64,000 nt of DNA from Streptomyces sp. NBC_00414 (lineage in GTDB: Bacteria; Actinomycetota; Actinomycetes; Streptomycetales; Streptomycetaceae): NCBI RefSeq assembly GCF_036038375.1, contig NZ_CP107935.1, positions 6,820,001 through 6,884,000 of the forward strand. Reading direction: 5' to 3'. A program made the position numbers and the translations under genes. Positions 7,069-16,190 of the stretch are shown here, in pieces. The notes below the pieces were generated by a model. It had not been told where the DNA came from and did not search any database. It saw nothing but the letters and a program-made list of their open reading frames with translations. Position 1 is the first letter of the stretch; each line of letters starts with the position of its first letter.

Positions 7069-9968
7069 CGGGGCCGGGACCGGGACCAAGGCCGGGACCG
7101 GGACCAGGGCCGGGGCAGGGGCCGGAGACGGGGGCGGGACCGGAGCTGAGGCCGGGGCTGCGGAGCCGTCGGCCCGCTGTGCACGCGGGCTCCGGCAGCC
7201 CGCTCGGGGCCGCGCATCCTCGCCAAGAGGGTCCGGCGGATCTGCGGCTGGTCCCACCGGCACTGGCGGCATGGGCGACGGCGGCGGCGACGCTGGACGC
7301 ACCGCCGGGGTGGGTCGTGGGGGTGGTGGGCGTCTGCCTGGCCGTGGCGGGATGGCTCTTGCTCGCGGGGCGGGGGCCTGTGCGGGGTGCGCTGCCCGCT
7401 CGGGGGTGGGCGGGGGCGCGGGGACGGGAGCCGGTGCGGGAGCCGCACCCGCAGTTGATGTCGACGCCGATGCGGATGCCGACGCCGACGCCGACGCCTG
7501 TGCCGGAGCAGGGGCCAGTGCTGCAGTCGAAGCCGGAGTGGGAGCCGCAGCGGCTGCGGCAGCGGCAACCGGAGCCGGAGCCCGAGCCGAGGTCGGATGC
7601 CCCGGATCTGTGGGTGCGCCGGAGCGAGGGCGGCGACCGGCGAGCCGGTTCGTGGCTGAGCGGATGGCGTTCCTGGTCGAAGGCATCCGTCGCGGCCGTG
7701 CTGCTCTGCGCCGCGGCTGCCGCCGCCTCCGGCGGGCTGCACGGTGCGGACCTGCGCAGGGGCCCGATCCCGGAGTCGGCGCGCCAGTACGCCCGGGTGA
7801 CCGCCGAGGTGGAGGTCACCTCCGACCCACGGCTCACCCGTCCCCGGATCAAGGGCAACCACGCGGCCCCGACCGCGATCCTGCTCGACGCCGAGGTCCG
7901 GCGCGTCGAGAACGCGGACGGGACGGTGACGCGGACCCGTACGCCGGTGCTGTTGATCGTGGACGCGGGGCGGGGGAGAGAGCGAGGGGAGGGGGCGGAA
8001 TCGGGTTCGGGGGTGGCCGGTGAGCGGCGGGCGGGCTCGCTCTGGCTCTCCCTCCTGCCCTCCACCCGGGTGCGGGTGACGGCACAGGTCGCGCCCGCGC
8101 TCGGGGGCGGGGACCGGATCGCGGCGGTGCTCCGCGTGCGGGGCGCCGGGCCACCGAGGGTGGTCGGGCAGCCGTCCGGCACGCAGCGGTTCGCCGGGAA
8201 GCTGCGGGACAGACTGCGAGCGGCGACCGACGGACTGGATCCGGACGCGCGGGCGCTGCTGCCGGGGCTGGTGGTCGGGGACACCTCACGGCTCACACCG
8301 GAGCTGGACGAGGCGTTCCGGGCGACCGATCTCACTCACCTCCTCGCCGTGAGCGGAGCCAACTTCACGATCGTGCTTGCCCTGCTCATCGGGCCGCCGG
8401 GCCGGGCCCAGCAGATCGAGCGCCGCGGACTCGCGCCCCGGCTCGGTCTCCCGCTGCGGGCGACCGCCCTGTGCGGAGGCGCCCTCACGCTCGGCTTCGT
8501 GATCGTGTGCCGGCCGGACCCGAGTGTGCTGAGGGCCGCGGCCTGCGGATCGATCGCCCTGCTGGCCATCGCCACCGGCCGCCGCAGATCACTGATCCCG
8601 GCGCTGGCCACGGCGGTGCTCGTGCTGGTCCTGTACGACCCGTGGCTGGCCCGGAGTTATGGCTTCCTGCTCTCGGTGTTCGCCACCGGTGCGCTGCTCA
8701 CACTGGCCCCGCGGTGGAGTGCCGCACTCCGCAGGCGGGGGGTGCCACCGAGATGGGCCGAGGCGTTGGCGGCCGCGGGGGCCGCGCAGGCGGTGTGCGC
8801 GCCGGTCGTCGCCGTTCTCTCGGCGCGGGTCAGTCTGGTGGCGGTGCCGTGCAATCTGCTCGTGGAGTTCGCGGTCGCGCCGGCCACGGTGCTGGGCTTC
8901 GCGACACTGGCCACGGCTCCCTGGGCGATGCCGGTCGCGAAAGTGCTGGCCTGGTGCGCGGGTTGGCCCGCCGGATGGATCGCGGACATCGCCCGGGTGG
9001 GTGCGGCCCTGCCGGGCGGAGGCGTGGACTGGCCGGGAAACTGGACGGGGGCGCTGCTGCTCGCCGGTGCGATCGGCGCCGTCGTGCTCGTCGGGCGCAG
9101 GCTGCTGCGGCATCCCTGGCTGAGCGCCGCCTGCGGGGTGCTGCTTCTACTCGTGCTGGTGCAGCCGCCCCCTCTCACCCGGGTGATCACAGGCTGGCCT
9201 CCGCCGGATTGGCGGTTCGCGATGTGCGATGTCGGTCAGGGCGACGCGACGGTGCTCGCGGCGGGCGACGGCAGCGCCGTGGTGGTGGACGCGGGACCTG
9301 ACCCGGTGCTCGTCGACCGGTGTCTGCGTGCGCTCGGCGTCACCCGGGTCCCGCTGGTCGTGCTGACGCACTTCCACGCGGACCATGTGGCGGGGCTGCC
9401 GGGTGTGCTGCGCGGGCGGTCGGTGGGCGCGATCGAGACGACGGGGTTCGAGGAGCCGCTGGAGCAGGCCGAGTTCGTCCACCGGCAGGCCGCGGTCCGG
9501 CGCATCCCGGTGACGCGGGCGGTGGCGGGGGAGCGGCGTCGTACGGGTGGGCTCGACTGGCAGGTGCTGTGGCCGCCACCGAGTCCGGCACCGGTGCCGG
9601 AGGGCCCGAACGACGCGAGCGTCACCCTGCTCGTCCGGTCGGCAGGGCTGACGATGCTGATGCTCGGAGACCTCGAACCCCCCGCGCAGCAGGCGTTGTT
9701 GCGATCACCGGCCGGGGTCGGCCTGACGGCCGTGGACGTCCTCAAAGTCGCCCATCACGGGTCGGCCCACCAGGACCCGGACCTCATGCGCAGGGCGGCG
9801 CCACGCCTCGCGCTCGTCTCCTGCGGCGCCGGCAATCCCTACGGGCACCCGGCTCCGAGCACGATGGCGGCACTGGAAGCAGGGGGCGCGCAGGTGCTGC
9901 GCACGGATGTGGACGGGGCGGTAACCGTGGGAGGAGGAGACGATCACCTGCTGATCACGCGAGACTGA
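7065..9968 (+). CDS. comEC: ComEC/Rec2 family DNA-channel membrane protein
   Basis: The 967-residue protein starts with an ATGA overlap with comEA. The first 200 residues contain two low-complexity tracts: a Gly-Pro run at the N-terminus and a Pro/Thr then Pro/Glu run near 125-180. Two early membrane helices follow, then an OB-fold-like soluble part (about 245-380). The Competence domain comes next, with many helices (about 400-690, including the TDLTHLLAVSGANFTI block). A C-terminal metallo-beta-lactamase-like domain follows (CDVGQGDA, LTHFHADHVAGL, KVAHHGSAHQD). ComEC forms the inner-membrane channel for single-stranded DNA uptake in competent bacteria. The low-complexity N-terminus makes this copy unusually long. 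Confidence 0.92.
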   Translation: MTGPGPGPRPGPGPGPGQGPETGAGPELRPGLRSRRPAVHAGSGSPLGAAHPRQEGPADLRLVPPALAAWATAAATLDAPPGWVVGVVGVCLAVAGWLLLAGRGPVRGALPARGWAGARGREPVREPHPQLMSTPMRMPTPTPTPVPEQGPVLQSKPEWEPQRLRQRQPEPEPEPRSDAPDLWVRRSEGGDRRAGSWLSGWRSWSKASVAAVLLCAAAAAASGGLHGADLRRGPIPESARQYARVTAEVEVTSDPRLTRPRIKGNHAAPTAILLDAEVRRVENADGTVTRTRTPVLLIVDAGRGRERGEGAESGSGVAGERRAGSLWLSLLPSTRVRVTAQVAPALGGGDRIAAVLRVRGAGPPRVVGQPSGTQRFAGKLRDRLRAATDGLDPDARALLPGLVVGDTSRLTPELDEAFRATDLTHLLAVSGANFTIVLALLIGPPGRAQQIERRGLAPRLGLPLRATALCGGALTLGFVIVCRPDPSVLRAAACGSIALLAIATGRRRSLIPALATAVLVLVLYDPWLARSYGFLLSVFATGALLTLAPRWSAALRRRGVPPRWAEALAAAGAAQAVCAPVVAVLSARVSLVAVPCNLLVEFAVAPATVLGFATLATAPWAMPVAKVLAWCAGWPAGWIADIARVGAALPGGGVDWPGNWTGALLLAGAIGAVVLVGRRLLRHPWLSAACGVLLLLVLVQPPPLTRVITGWPPPDWRFAMCDVGQGDATVLAAGDGSAVVVDAGPDPVLVDRCLRALGVTRVPLVVLTHFHADHVAGLPGVLRGRSVGAIETTGFEEPLEQAEFVHRQAAVRRIPVTRAVAGERRRTGGLDWQVLWPPPSPAPVPEGPNDASVTLLVRSAGLTMLMLGDLEPPAQQALLRSPAGVGLTAVDVLKVAHHGSAHQDPDLMRRAAPRLALVSCGAGNPYGHPAPSTMAALEAGGAQVLRTDVDGAVTVGGGDDHLLITRD

Positions 9969-9972
9969 GGGA

Positions 9973-10800
9973 ATGAAACCCGCACAGGTCGATTCCTACC
10001 TCCGCCGGATCGGCGTCACCCACCCCGCCTGGCCCACCGCCGACGTACTCCGTGAACTGCAGCTGCGACACCTGCTGACCGTGCCCTTCGAGAACCTGTC
10101 GATCCACCTCGGCGAGAAGATCGTGCTGGCGGAGAAACCGCTCCTGGAGAAGGTGGTGGGCGCCCGCAGAGGCGGCTTCTGCTACGAACTGAACGGGGCG
10201 TTCGGCGGGCTGCTCAAGGCCCTGGGCTTCGACGTGACGCTGCTCGCGGGGCGGGTCTACGGGGAGGAGGATCGGCTCGGGATTCCGTACGACCATCTGG
10301 CACTGCGGGTCCGGACGGTGGACGGGGGCGACTGGCTGGCCGACGTCGGGTTCGGGGCGCACAGTCACTACCCGCTGGCCTTCGGGGAGCGGGGCGAGCA
10401 GACGGATCCGGCCGGCACGTTCCGGGTGATCGTGGCCGGGGCGGATCCGGCCGGGGTGCGCGGGAGCGCCGGGGAGTTCGGGGATCTGGAAGTGGTGCGG
10501 GACGGCAAGTCCCAGTACCGGCTGGAGACACGGCCGCGGGTGCTCGGGGACTTCGTGGCCGGGGCCTGGTGGCACAGCACCTCGCCGGCGTCGCATTTCA
10601 CACAGTCGCTGGTCTGCTCGCGGGTCACCAAGGACGGCGGGCGGATCACGCTCAGCGGGCGCACCCTCACGGTCACGGACCCCGACGGCGGGAGGACGCC
10701 GGTGGACCTGGGCACGGACGAGGAGGTGCTGAAGGCGTATCGGGAGCGGTTCGGGATGGTGCTGGACCGCGTCCCGGTTGTCCGGAAGAGCGGAGACTGA
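9973..10800 (+). CDS. Arylamine N-acetyltransferase
   Basis: A cytosolic enzyme that transfers acetyl (or acyl) groups from CoA to arylamines and hydrazines. The NAT catalytic triad is visible: Cys70 in RRGGFCYELN, His108 in PYDHLALRV and Asp124 in WLADVGFGAH. The N-terminal VPFENLSIHLG block is also typical. The 275-residue length is normal for bacterial NATs. It starts four bases after comEC and probably shares its transcript, although nothing links it functionally to DNA uptake. Physiological substrate unknown. Confidence 0.94.
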   Translation: MKPAQVDSYLRRIGVTHPAWPTADVLRELQLRHLLTVPFENLSIHLGEKIVLAEKPLLEKVVGARRGGFCYELNGAFGGLLKALGFDVTLLAGRVYGEEDRLGIPYDHLALRVRTVDGGDWLADVGFGAHSHYPLAFGERGEQTDPAGTFRVIVAGADPAGVRGSAGEFGDLEVVRDGKSQYRLETRPRVLGDFVAGAWWHSTSPASHFTQSLVCSRVTKDGGRITLSGRTLTVTDPDGGRTPVDLGTDEEVLKAYRERFGMVLDRVPVVRKSGD

Positions 10801-10972
10801 GGGAAGAACATAAACGGAACGCTCAATTCGGGCTACTCGTGCGTAGTACCAGCACATGCGCTGGTTTCCTGCGATGTAGTCGCCTGTTGCCTCTAAAGTC
10901 GCATCGGTGGTCGAATACCTCCCCAACAGCGAGTGTTTTCACAGCGTGTGTTGACGCGAGGGTGGGTCGCAG

Positions 10973-11854
10973 ATGGTCGGCAGCTGGCTGGGGAACCGTT
11001 CGAACCGGGGGCAGGCGGCGGGCAATCTCGCCGCGGTGCCGATGCCGGAGGGCGCCGGAGTGCTCGGCTGTCGGGTGCTGGATCCGGACGGCCGGCCGGT
11101 GCCGGAAGCGGAGTTCCTGGTCACGGACGCCGCGGGGCGCAGGGTGGTCGGCGGGGAGCTGGATCCGTTCGGGTCGTTCCTGGTGACGGTTCCCGCCGGT
11201 GAGTACCGCCTCGCGGTGTCGGCCGACGGGCACGCCCCGTACCGGGCGAACGTCACGGTGCCGGATAACGAGGTGGCCGCGCTCGGTGACGTCATCGTGA
11301 ATCTCGCGCAACCGCCCGCGTTACCGGAGCCGGGGGACTGGGAGATAGAGCCGACCCACTCCTCGATCGGCTTCACGGCACGGCACATCGGGATGGCGCG
11401 GGTACGGGGGCGGTTCAACACCTTCGCGGGGATCGTGCGGGTGGCCGAGAACGTGGAGCAGTCGGCCATGCATGTGGTGATCGACGCGGCGTCGATCGAC
11501 ACCAACGTCAGGACGCGCGACGGGCATCTCAAGTCAGCGGACTTCCTGGACGTGGACCGGTTTCCGACGGTGGAGTTCTACAGCGACCGGTTCACGCACC
11601 GGGGCGGCAGCAGGTGGGGGATCGCCGGGGCGCTGTCCTTGCACGGGGTGACGCGGACCGTCACGCTCGACACGGAGTATCTGGGGGTCGGCAACGGCGC
11701 GGAGGGCGAGGTGCGGGCGGCCTGCCGGGCCACCACCGAGTTGCGCCGCGACGACTTCACGATGAGCTGGCAGTCGATGCTCGCGCGGGGCATCGCCATG
11801 GTGGGGACGAGCATCACGATCGACCTGGACATACAGATCGTCCCCAAGGGCTGA
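10973..11854 (+). CDS. YceI family protein with N-terminal carboxypeptidase-regulatory-like domain
   Basis: The 293-residue product has two parts. Residues about 29-105 form a beta-sandwich of the CarboxypepD_reg type (GCRVLDPDGRPVPEAEFLV, FGSFLVTVPAGEYRLAVSA). Residues about 120-293 form a YceI lipocalin-like domain (WEIEPTHSSIGFTARHIGMARVRG, DGHLKSADFLDVDRFPTVEF, LHGVTRTV). YceI proteins bind polyisoprenoid or other amphipathic ligands in a beta-barrel. No signal peptide or membrane segment is evident, so it is probably cytosolic. A GAGGG lies 10 bases before the ATG. The two-domain fusion is recurrent in actinobacteria as far as I recall. Confidence 0.88.
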   Translation: MVGSWLGNRSNRGQAAGNLAAVPMPEGAGVLGCRVLDPDGRPVPEAEFLVTDAAGRRVVGGELDPFGSFLVTVPAGEYRLAVSADGHAPYRANVTVPDNEVAALGDVIVNLAQPPALPEPGDWEIEPTHSSIGFTARHIGMARVRGRFNTFAGIVRVAENVEQSAMHVVIDAASIDTNVRTRDGHLKSADFLDVDRFPTVEFYSDRFTHRGGSRWGIAGALSLHGVTRTVTLDTEYLGVGNGAEGEVRAACRATTELRRDDFTMSWQSMLARGIAMVGTSITIDLDIQIVPKG

Positions 11855-11919
11855 CCCGGGCGTCCGGTCGCAGGGTGCCCCCGGTACGGCGCGTTGTCAC
11901 GGTGCCGGAAAATGGCCGG

Positions 11920-12165
11920 GTGAGCGACGTGAGACATGTACTGGTGCTGCCCGACCGCGATGCCGCCGAGGAGGCGGCGGAGGCGCTCGGGGAGCGGTTC
12001 GCACTCGACGAGGAGCCCCAGCTGGTGCGGGACGCCCTGGCCGGCGAGGACGACGCCGAGGACGCGCAGTGGCTGCTCGTGCTGCACGACGAGAACGGGC
12101 GGCTCGACGCGCTGGAGCTGGACGAGTTCGTGCGGGAGTGGGACGGCTGGCGCGAGGAGCCGTAG
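11920..12165 (+). CDS. Small acidic conserved protein
   Basis: The 81-residue product MSDVRHVLVLPDRDAAEEAAE... is strongly acidic, especially in its second half (DALAGEDDAEDAQ, ELDEFVREWDGW). It has an alternating beta/alpha look: a short VLVLP strand, a helix, then a WLLVLHDE strand and a helix. The GTG at 11920 was chosen because upstream sequence in this frame lies within the YceI gene. It sits between the YceI gene and holA on the same strand. I do not recognise a named family, and no catalytic motif is apparent. Confidence 0.7.
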   Translation: MSDVRHVLVLPDRDAAEEAAEALGERFALDEEPQLVRDALAGEDDAEDAQWLLVLHDENGRLDALELDEFVREWDGWREEP

Positions 12166-12253
12166 CCGCGGGTTCGTGGCGGGTGGTGCGCGCAGGCCCG
12201 GAGGCAGGGTGCGTGCGGGCCCGTTGTCGGTGGTGCGTGGGATGCTTGGCGCG

Positions 12254-13240
12254 ATGGCCAGGAACTCTGCACACGACAATCCGCTCGCTCCCGTCACGAT
12301 CGCCGTGGGGCAGGAGGACCTCCTGCTCGACCGTGCCGTGCAGGAGGTGGTGGCCGCCGCGCGAGCCGCCGACGCGGACACGGACGTACGGGATCTCACG
12401 TCGGACCAGTTGCAGCCCGGCACGCTCGCCGAGCTGACGAGCCCGTCGCTCTTCGCCGAGCGCAAGGTCGTTGTGGTGCGCAACGCGCAGGACCTGTCGG
12501 CGGACACGATCAAGGACGTGAAGGCTTACCTCGGCGCCCCGGCCGAGGAGATCACGCTGGTGCTGCTGCACGCGGGGGGTGCCAAGGGCAAGGGGCTGCT
12601 CGACGCCGCGCGCAAGGTGGGGGCGCGGGAGATCGCCTGCCCCAAGATGACGAAGCCGGCGGACCGGCTGTCCTTCGTACGGAGCGAGTTCCGGACGCTG
12701 GGGCGGTCGGCGACGCCTGAGGCGTGCCAGGCGCTCGTCGACTCGATCGGGAGCGACCTGCGGGAGCTGGCCTCCGCGACGACCCAGCTGGCCGCGGACG
12801 TCGAGGGGACGATCGACGAGGCTGTCGTCGGGCGGTACTACACCGGCCGCGCGGAGGCCTCCAGCTTCACGGTGGCGGACCGGGCGGTCGAGGGGCGGGC
12901 GGCCGAGGCGCTGGAGGCGCTGCGGTGGTCCCTGTCGACCGGGGTCGCCCCCGTGCTGATCACCAGCGCGCTGGCGCAGGGGGTGCGGGCCATCGGGAAG
13001 CTCTCCTCGGCGCGGGGTGGCCGGCCGGCCGACCTGGCGCGGGAGCTGGGGATGCCGCCCTGGAAGATCGACCGGGTTCGGCAGCAGATGCGGGGGTGGA
13101 CGCCGGACGGGGTCGCTGTCGCGTTGCGGGCGGTGGCGGACGCGGACGCGGGGGTGAAGGGGGGTGGGGATGATCCCGAGTACGCCTTGGAGAAGGCGGT
13201 TGTCACGGTCGCCCAGGCGGCTCGGATGCGGCGGGGGTAG
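12254..13240 (+). CDS. holA: DNA polymerase III subunit delta
   Basis: HolA is the clamp-loader subunit that opens the beta sliding clamp. The 328-residue product has the HolA pattern: an N-terminal AAA+-like domain without a functional Walker A (PVTIAVGQEDLLLDRAVQEV, LTSPSLFAERKVVVVRNAQDL), a middle lid region (FVRSEFRTLGRSATPEACQALVDSIGSDLRELASATTQL), and a C-terminal collar domain (VTVADR-like FTVADRAVEGRAAEALEALRW...). The ATG at 12254 was chosen; another in-frame ATG lies at 12242. It follows comEC, as in many Gram-positive genomes, and ends in the repeat zone convergent with rpsT. Confidence 0.94.
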   Translation: MARNSAHDNPLAPVTIAVGQEDLLLDRAVQEVVAAARAADADTDVRDLTSDQLQPGTLAELTSPSLFAERKVVVVRNAQDLSADTIKDVKAYLGAPAEEITLVLLHAGGAKGKGLLDAARKVGAREIACPKMTKPADRLSFVRSEFRTLGRSATPEACQALVDSIGSDLRELASATTQLAADVEGTIDEAVVGRYYTGRAEASSFTVADRAVEGRAAEALEALRWSLSTGVAPVLITSALAQGVRAIGKLSSARGGRPADLARELGMPPWKIDRVRQQMRGWTPDGVAVALRAVADADAGVKGGGDDPEYALEKAVVTVAQAARMRRG

Positions 13241-13256
13241 TTCCCGTCCCTGTTCC

Positions 13257-13325
13257 GGGGGCTGCGCCCCCAGCCCCCCATCGGCCTGAAGGCCTCGTCC
13301 TCAAACGCCGGACGGGCTGAAAAGG
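13257..13325. repeat. Dispersed family-A repeat, half copy
   Basis: Directly after holA lies a GGGGGCTGCGCCCCC palindrome followed by one copy of the family-A core CCTCAAACGCCGGACGGGCT (ending at 13318). Unlike the copies near 26.6, 32.85 and 52.3 kb, the inverted second arm is missing here. It lies at a convergent gene junction, where it may help to end transcription. Confidence 0.75.
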
Positions 13326-13344
13326 CATGGTCGGCCCCGGCCCT

Positions 13345-13560
13345 TGGGTGAGCACGAGCGAAGGCCAAGGGCCCAGCCCCTGCCGCTCACGGGCCGAAAG
13401 CCAAAGGCCGGCCCCGGCCTCCACGAGTGAGCACGAGCCAAAGCCAAGAGGCCAGCCCTGCCACCCCCGGGCCGAAAGCCAAAGGCCGGCCCCGGCCTCC
13501 ACGAGTGAGCACGAGCGAAAGCCAAGAGGCCAGCCCTGCCACCCACGGGCTGAAAGGCAA
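13345..13560. repeat. 78-bp tandem repeat between holA and rpsT
   Basis: A 78-bp unit, recognisable by GGGCCGAAAGCCAAAGGCC at 13391 and again at 13469, with a diverged third start at 13547, repeats about 2.8 times; the leftmost copy is incomplete. The second and third units are nearly identical. The period is a multiple of three, so frames stay open across it on both strands, but none has a credible start or codon pattern and I treat it as non-coding. It is followed by an inverted repeat GACTCGTAC (13620-13628) / GTACGAGTC (13651-13659) that could act as a terminator for either flanking gene. Confidence 0.8.
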
Positions 13561-13768
13561 AGACGAACCCCGGTCCCCGCCCCTTGCGGGGCGAGGGCCG
13601 GGGCCCGGTTTGTGCTGGGGACTCGTACCCGCGTGGCGAACGCAGGTCGCGTACGAGTCGGGGTGCCGGTCGGGAGCGGATGAGAGAGGGCCCGCTCAGA
13701 TCCTTCCGGCGTTCGAATCACTTCGAATCAAGTGAGTGCGGGGCCGTGGCCCAGTACTCGGCAGAGGT

Positions 13769-14035
13769 TCAGCCCTGGAGGGAGGCGACCTTGGAAGCAA
13801 GCGCCGACTTCTTGTTGGCGGCCTGGTTCTTGTGGATGACGCCCTTGGAGACGGCCTTGTCCAGCTTGCGCGAGGCTTCGCGCTGCGCGGCCGTGGCCTT
13901 CTCGACGTCACCCGCGGCAGCAGCCTCACGGGCCTTGCGGATCGCGGTCTTCAGCGAGGACTTGACGGCCTTGTTGCGCAGCCGAGCCTTCTCGTTGGTC
14001 TTGATCCGCTTGATCTGGGACTTGATGTTCGCCAC
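13769..14035 (-). CDS. rpsT: 30S ribosomal protein S20
   Basis: The 88-residue basic protein MANIKSQIKRIKTNEKARLRNK... is S20, which binds 16S rRNA early in small-subunit assembly. The Lys/Arg-rich helical composition, the IKRIKTNEKARLRN block and the length fit the family. It is transcribed leftwards, divergently from lepA. Its leader carries two similar segments with GAGACGT at 14071-14100 (reverse strand), which can pair with nearby ACGTCTC-like sequence. S20 represses its own translation in E. coli; whether this leader serves that role is unknown. Confidence 0.97.
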   Translation of the reverse strand: MANIKSQIKRIKTNEKARLRNKAVKSSLKTAIRKAREAAAAGDVEKATAAQREASRKLDKAVSKGVIHKNQAANKKSALASKVASLQG

Positions 14036-14290
14036 GAATGAGCCTTCTCAGGTTCAGGAGCACGAGACGGTACGTCTCACGACGGGACGTCTCGGGCGCC
14101 GGTGATTTCTCTTCTTAGGTCCTGCGTTTCCTGCGTGTCGCCTGCAGAGAGGGCAGGAGACACAGCTGCCCAGATTAGCAGTCGCCCCGCTGACGGCCCA
14201 AACCGGTCGCACGTCGCCGCCCGTGGGACCATGGAGCCTACGTATCGATCCGACCCGAGGCGACAGGCGCCTCAAGAGACAGGACCCTGC
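14036..14290. promoter_or_regulatory. Divergent rpsT/lepA intergenic region
   Basis: This 255-bp gap holds the promoters of rpsT (leftward) and lepA (rightward). Two direct copies of ACGKSACGTCTC lie at about 14070-14095 in the rpsT leader. No clear -35/-10 pair stands out for lepA; CAGATTAGCA near 14172-14181 is a weak -10 candidate. Open frames extending lepA upstream to 14102 look like chance. Confidence 0.3.
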
Positions 14291-16159
14291 GTGCCCGCGA
14301 TCCCTAACAATGTGCCCGAGCCGAGCCGTACCGCCCCGGCTCAGATCCGCAACTTCTGCATCATCGCGCACATCGACCACGGCAAGTCCACGCTCGCCGA
14401 CCGGATGCTCCAGCTGACCGGGGTGGTCGACCAGCGGCAGATGCGCGCCCAGTACCTCGACCGCATGGACATCGAGCGCGAGCGCGGCATCACCATCAAG
14501 TCCCAGGCGGTCCGGCTGCCCTGGGCCCCGACCGAGGATCCGGGCAACACCCACATCCTCAACATGATCGACACCCCCGGGCACGTCGACTTCACGTACG
14601 AGGTCTCGCGGTCGCTCGCCGCCTGCGAGGGCACCGTGCTTCTCGTTGACGCGGCCCAGGGCATCGAGGCCCAGACCCTCGCGAACCTCTACCTGGCGAT
14701 GGAGAACGAGCTCACCATCGTCCCGGTGCTGAACAAGATCGACCTGCCCGCCGCCCAGCCCGAGAAGTTCTCCGAGGAACTGGCCAATCTCATCGGCTGC
14801 CAGCCGGAGGACGTGCTCAAGGTCTCGGCGAAGACCGGCGTCGGCGTGGACGCGCTGCTGGACCGGGTCGTCAGGGACGTTCCGGCTCCCGTCGGTGTCG
14901 CGGACGCTCCCGCCCGCGCGATGATCTTCGACTCCGTATATGACTCCTACCGTGGCGTGGTCACCTACGTCCGTGTCATCGACGGCCAGCTCAACAAGCG
15001 CGAGCGCATCAAGATGATGTCGACCGGTGCCACGCACGAGCTGCTGGAGATCGGTGTCTCGTCGCCCGAGATGACCCCGGCCGACGGCATCGGCGTCGGC
15101 GAGGTGGGCTACATCATCACCGGCGTGAAGGACGTCCGTCAGTCCAAAGTCGGTGACACGATCACCAGCAAGGACAAGGGTGCGACCGAAGCCCTCGGCG
15201 GGTACAAGGATCCGAAGCCGATGGTCTTCTCCGGGCTGTATCCGCTGGACGGTTCCGACTACCCGGACCTGCGCGAAGCGCTGGACAAGCTCCAGCTCAA
15301 CGACGCGGCCCTGGTCTACGAGCCCGAGACCTCCGCGGCCCTCGGCTTCGGCTTCCGTGTGGGCTTCCTCGGGCTGCTGCACCTCGACGTCATCCGTGAG
15401 CGCCTGGAGCGCGAGTTCAACCTCGAACTCATCGCCACCGCGCCCAACGTGGTCTACCGCGTGATCATGGAGGACGGGAAGGAGCACACGGTCACCAACC
15501 CGAGCGAGTTCCCCGAGGGCAAGATCGACAAGGTCTTCGAGCCGGTCGTCCGGGCCACGATCCTCGCCCCCAGCGAGTTCATCGGTTCGATCATGGAGCT
15601 GTGCCAGACCCGTCGCGGCACCCTCCTCGGCATGGACTACCTCTCCGAGGACCGCGTCGAGATCCGCTACACGCTGCCCCTCGCGGAGATCGTCTTCGAC
15701 TTCTTCGACAACCTGAAGTCCAAGACCCGCGGGTACGCCTCCCTGGACTACGAGCCCACCGGCGAGCAGGACGCCTCGCTGGTGAAGGTCGACATCCTGC
15801 TCCACGGCGACCGCGTCGACGCCTTCTCGGCCGTCACGCACAAGGACGCGGCGTACGCGTACGGGGTGCGGCTCGTCGCCAAGCTGCGCGAGCTGATCCC
15901 GCGCCAGGCCTTCGAGATCCCCATCCAGGCGGCCATCGGCTCCCGGGTCATCGCCCGCGAGACCATCCGCGCCATCCGCAAGGACGTCCTCGCCAAGTGC
16001 TACGGCGGTGACATCTCCCGTAAGCGGAAGCTCCTTGAGAAGCAGAAGGAGGGCAAGAAGCGGATGAAGATGGTGGGCTCTGTGGAGGTTCCGCAAGAGG
16101 CCTTCATCGCCGTGCTGTCCAGCGACGAGAACGCCGGCAGTGGCAAGGGGAAGAAGTAG
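14291..16159 (+). CDS. lepA: Elongation factor 4 (LepA), back-translocating GTPase
   Basis: LepA is a ribosome-binding translational GTPase. The G1 motif AHIDHGKS is near residues 26-33, followed by the ERGITIKSQAV switch region, the DTPGH G3 motif and NKID G4. The EF-G-like domains follow, with the LepA-specific C-terminal domain at the end (RKRKLLEKQKEGKKRMK). The GTG start at 14291 gives 622 residues beginning MPAIPNNVPEPSRTAPAQIRNF, matching the usual streptomycete length; upstream in-frame starts are rejected. It is divergent from rpsT and is followed by a strong stem-loop. Confidence 0.97.
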   Translation: MPAIPNNVPEPSRTAPAQIRNFCIIAHIDHGKSTLADRMLQLTGVVDQRQMRAQYLDRMDIERERGITIKSQAVRLPWAPTEDPGNTHILNMIDTPGHVDFTYEVSRSLAACEGTVLLVDAAQGIEAQTLANLYLAMENELTIVPVLNKIDLPAAQPEKFSEELANLIGCQPEDVLKVSAKTGVGVDALLDRVVRDVPAPVGVADAPARAMIFDSVYDSYRGVVTYVRVIDGQLNKRERIKMMSTGATHELLEIGVSSPEMTPADGIGVGEVGYIITGVKDVRQSKVGDTITSKDKGATEALGGYKDPKPMVFSGLYPLDGSDYPDLREALDKLQLNDAALVYEPETSAALGFGFRVGFLGLLHLDVIRERLEREFNLELIATAPNVVYRVIMEDGKEHTVTNPSEFPEGKIDKVFEPVVRATILAPSEFIGSIMELCQTRRGTLLGMDYLSEDRVEIRYTLPLAEIVFDFFDNLKSKTRGYASLDYEPTGEQDASLVKVDILLHGDRVDAFSAVTHKDAAYAYGVRLVAKLRELIPRQAFEIPIQAAIGSRVIARETIRAIRKDVLAKCYGGDISRKRKLLEKQKEGKKRMKMVGSVEVPQEAFIAVLSSDENAGSGKGKK

Positions 16160-16190
16160 CCCTCAGCAACCGTCGGGTCAGGCCCGAAAA

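Noticed and set aside
13345..13560. Possible CRISPR array
   Set aside because: The repeat unit is 78 bp with no separate spacers, only about 2.8 copies, and no cas genes are present.
13690..13735. TTCGAATC motifs resembling a tRNA T-loop
   Set aside because: Two TTCGAATC copies occur close together, but no acceptor stem, D-arm or anticodon arm can be folded around them.
14054..16096. A 680-codon open frame antisense to lepA, and similar long antisense frames over leuS, the HAMP kinase and the acyl-CoA ligase
   Set aside because: High-GC genes leave long stop-free frames on the opposite strand. These lack ribosome-binding sites, have poor third-position GC bias and show no protein-like domains, while the sense frames are clear known genes.
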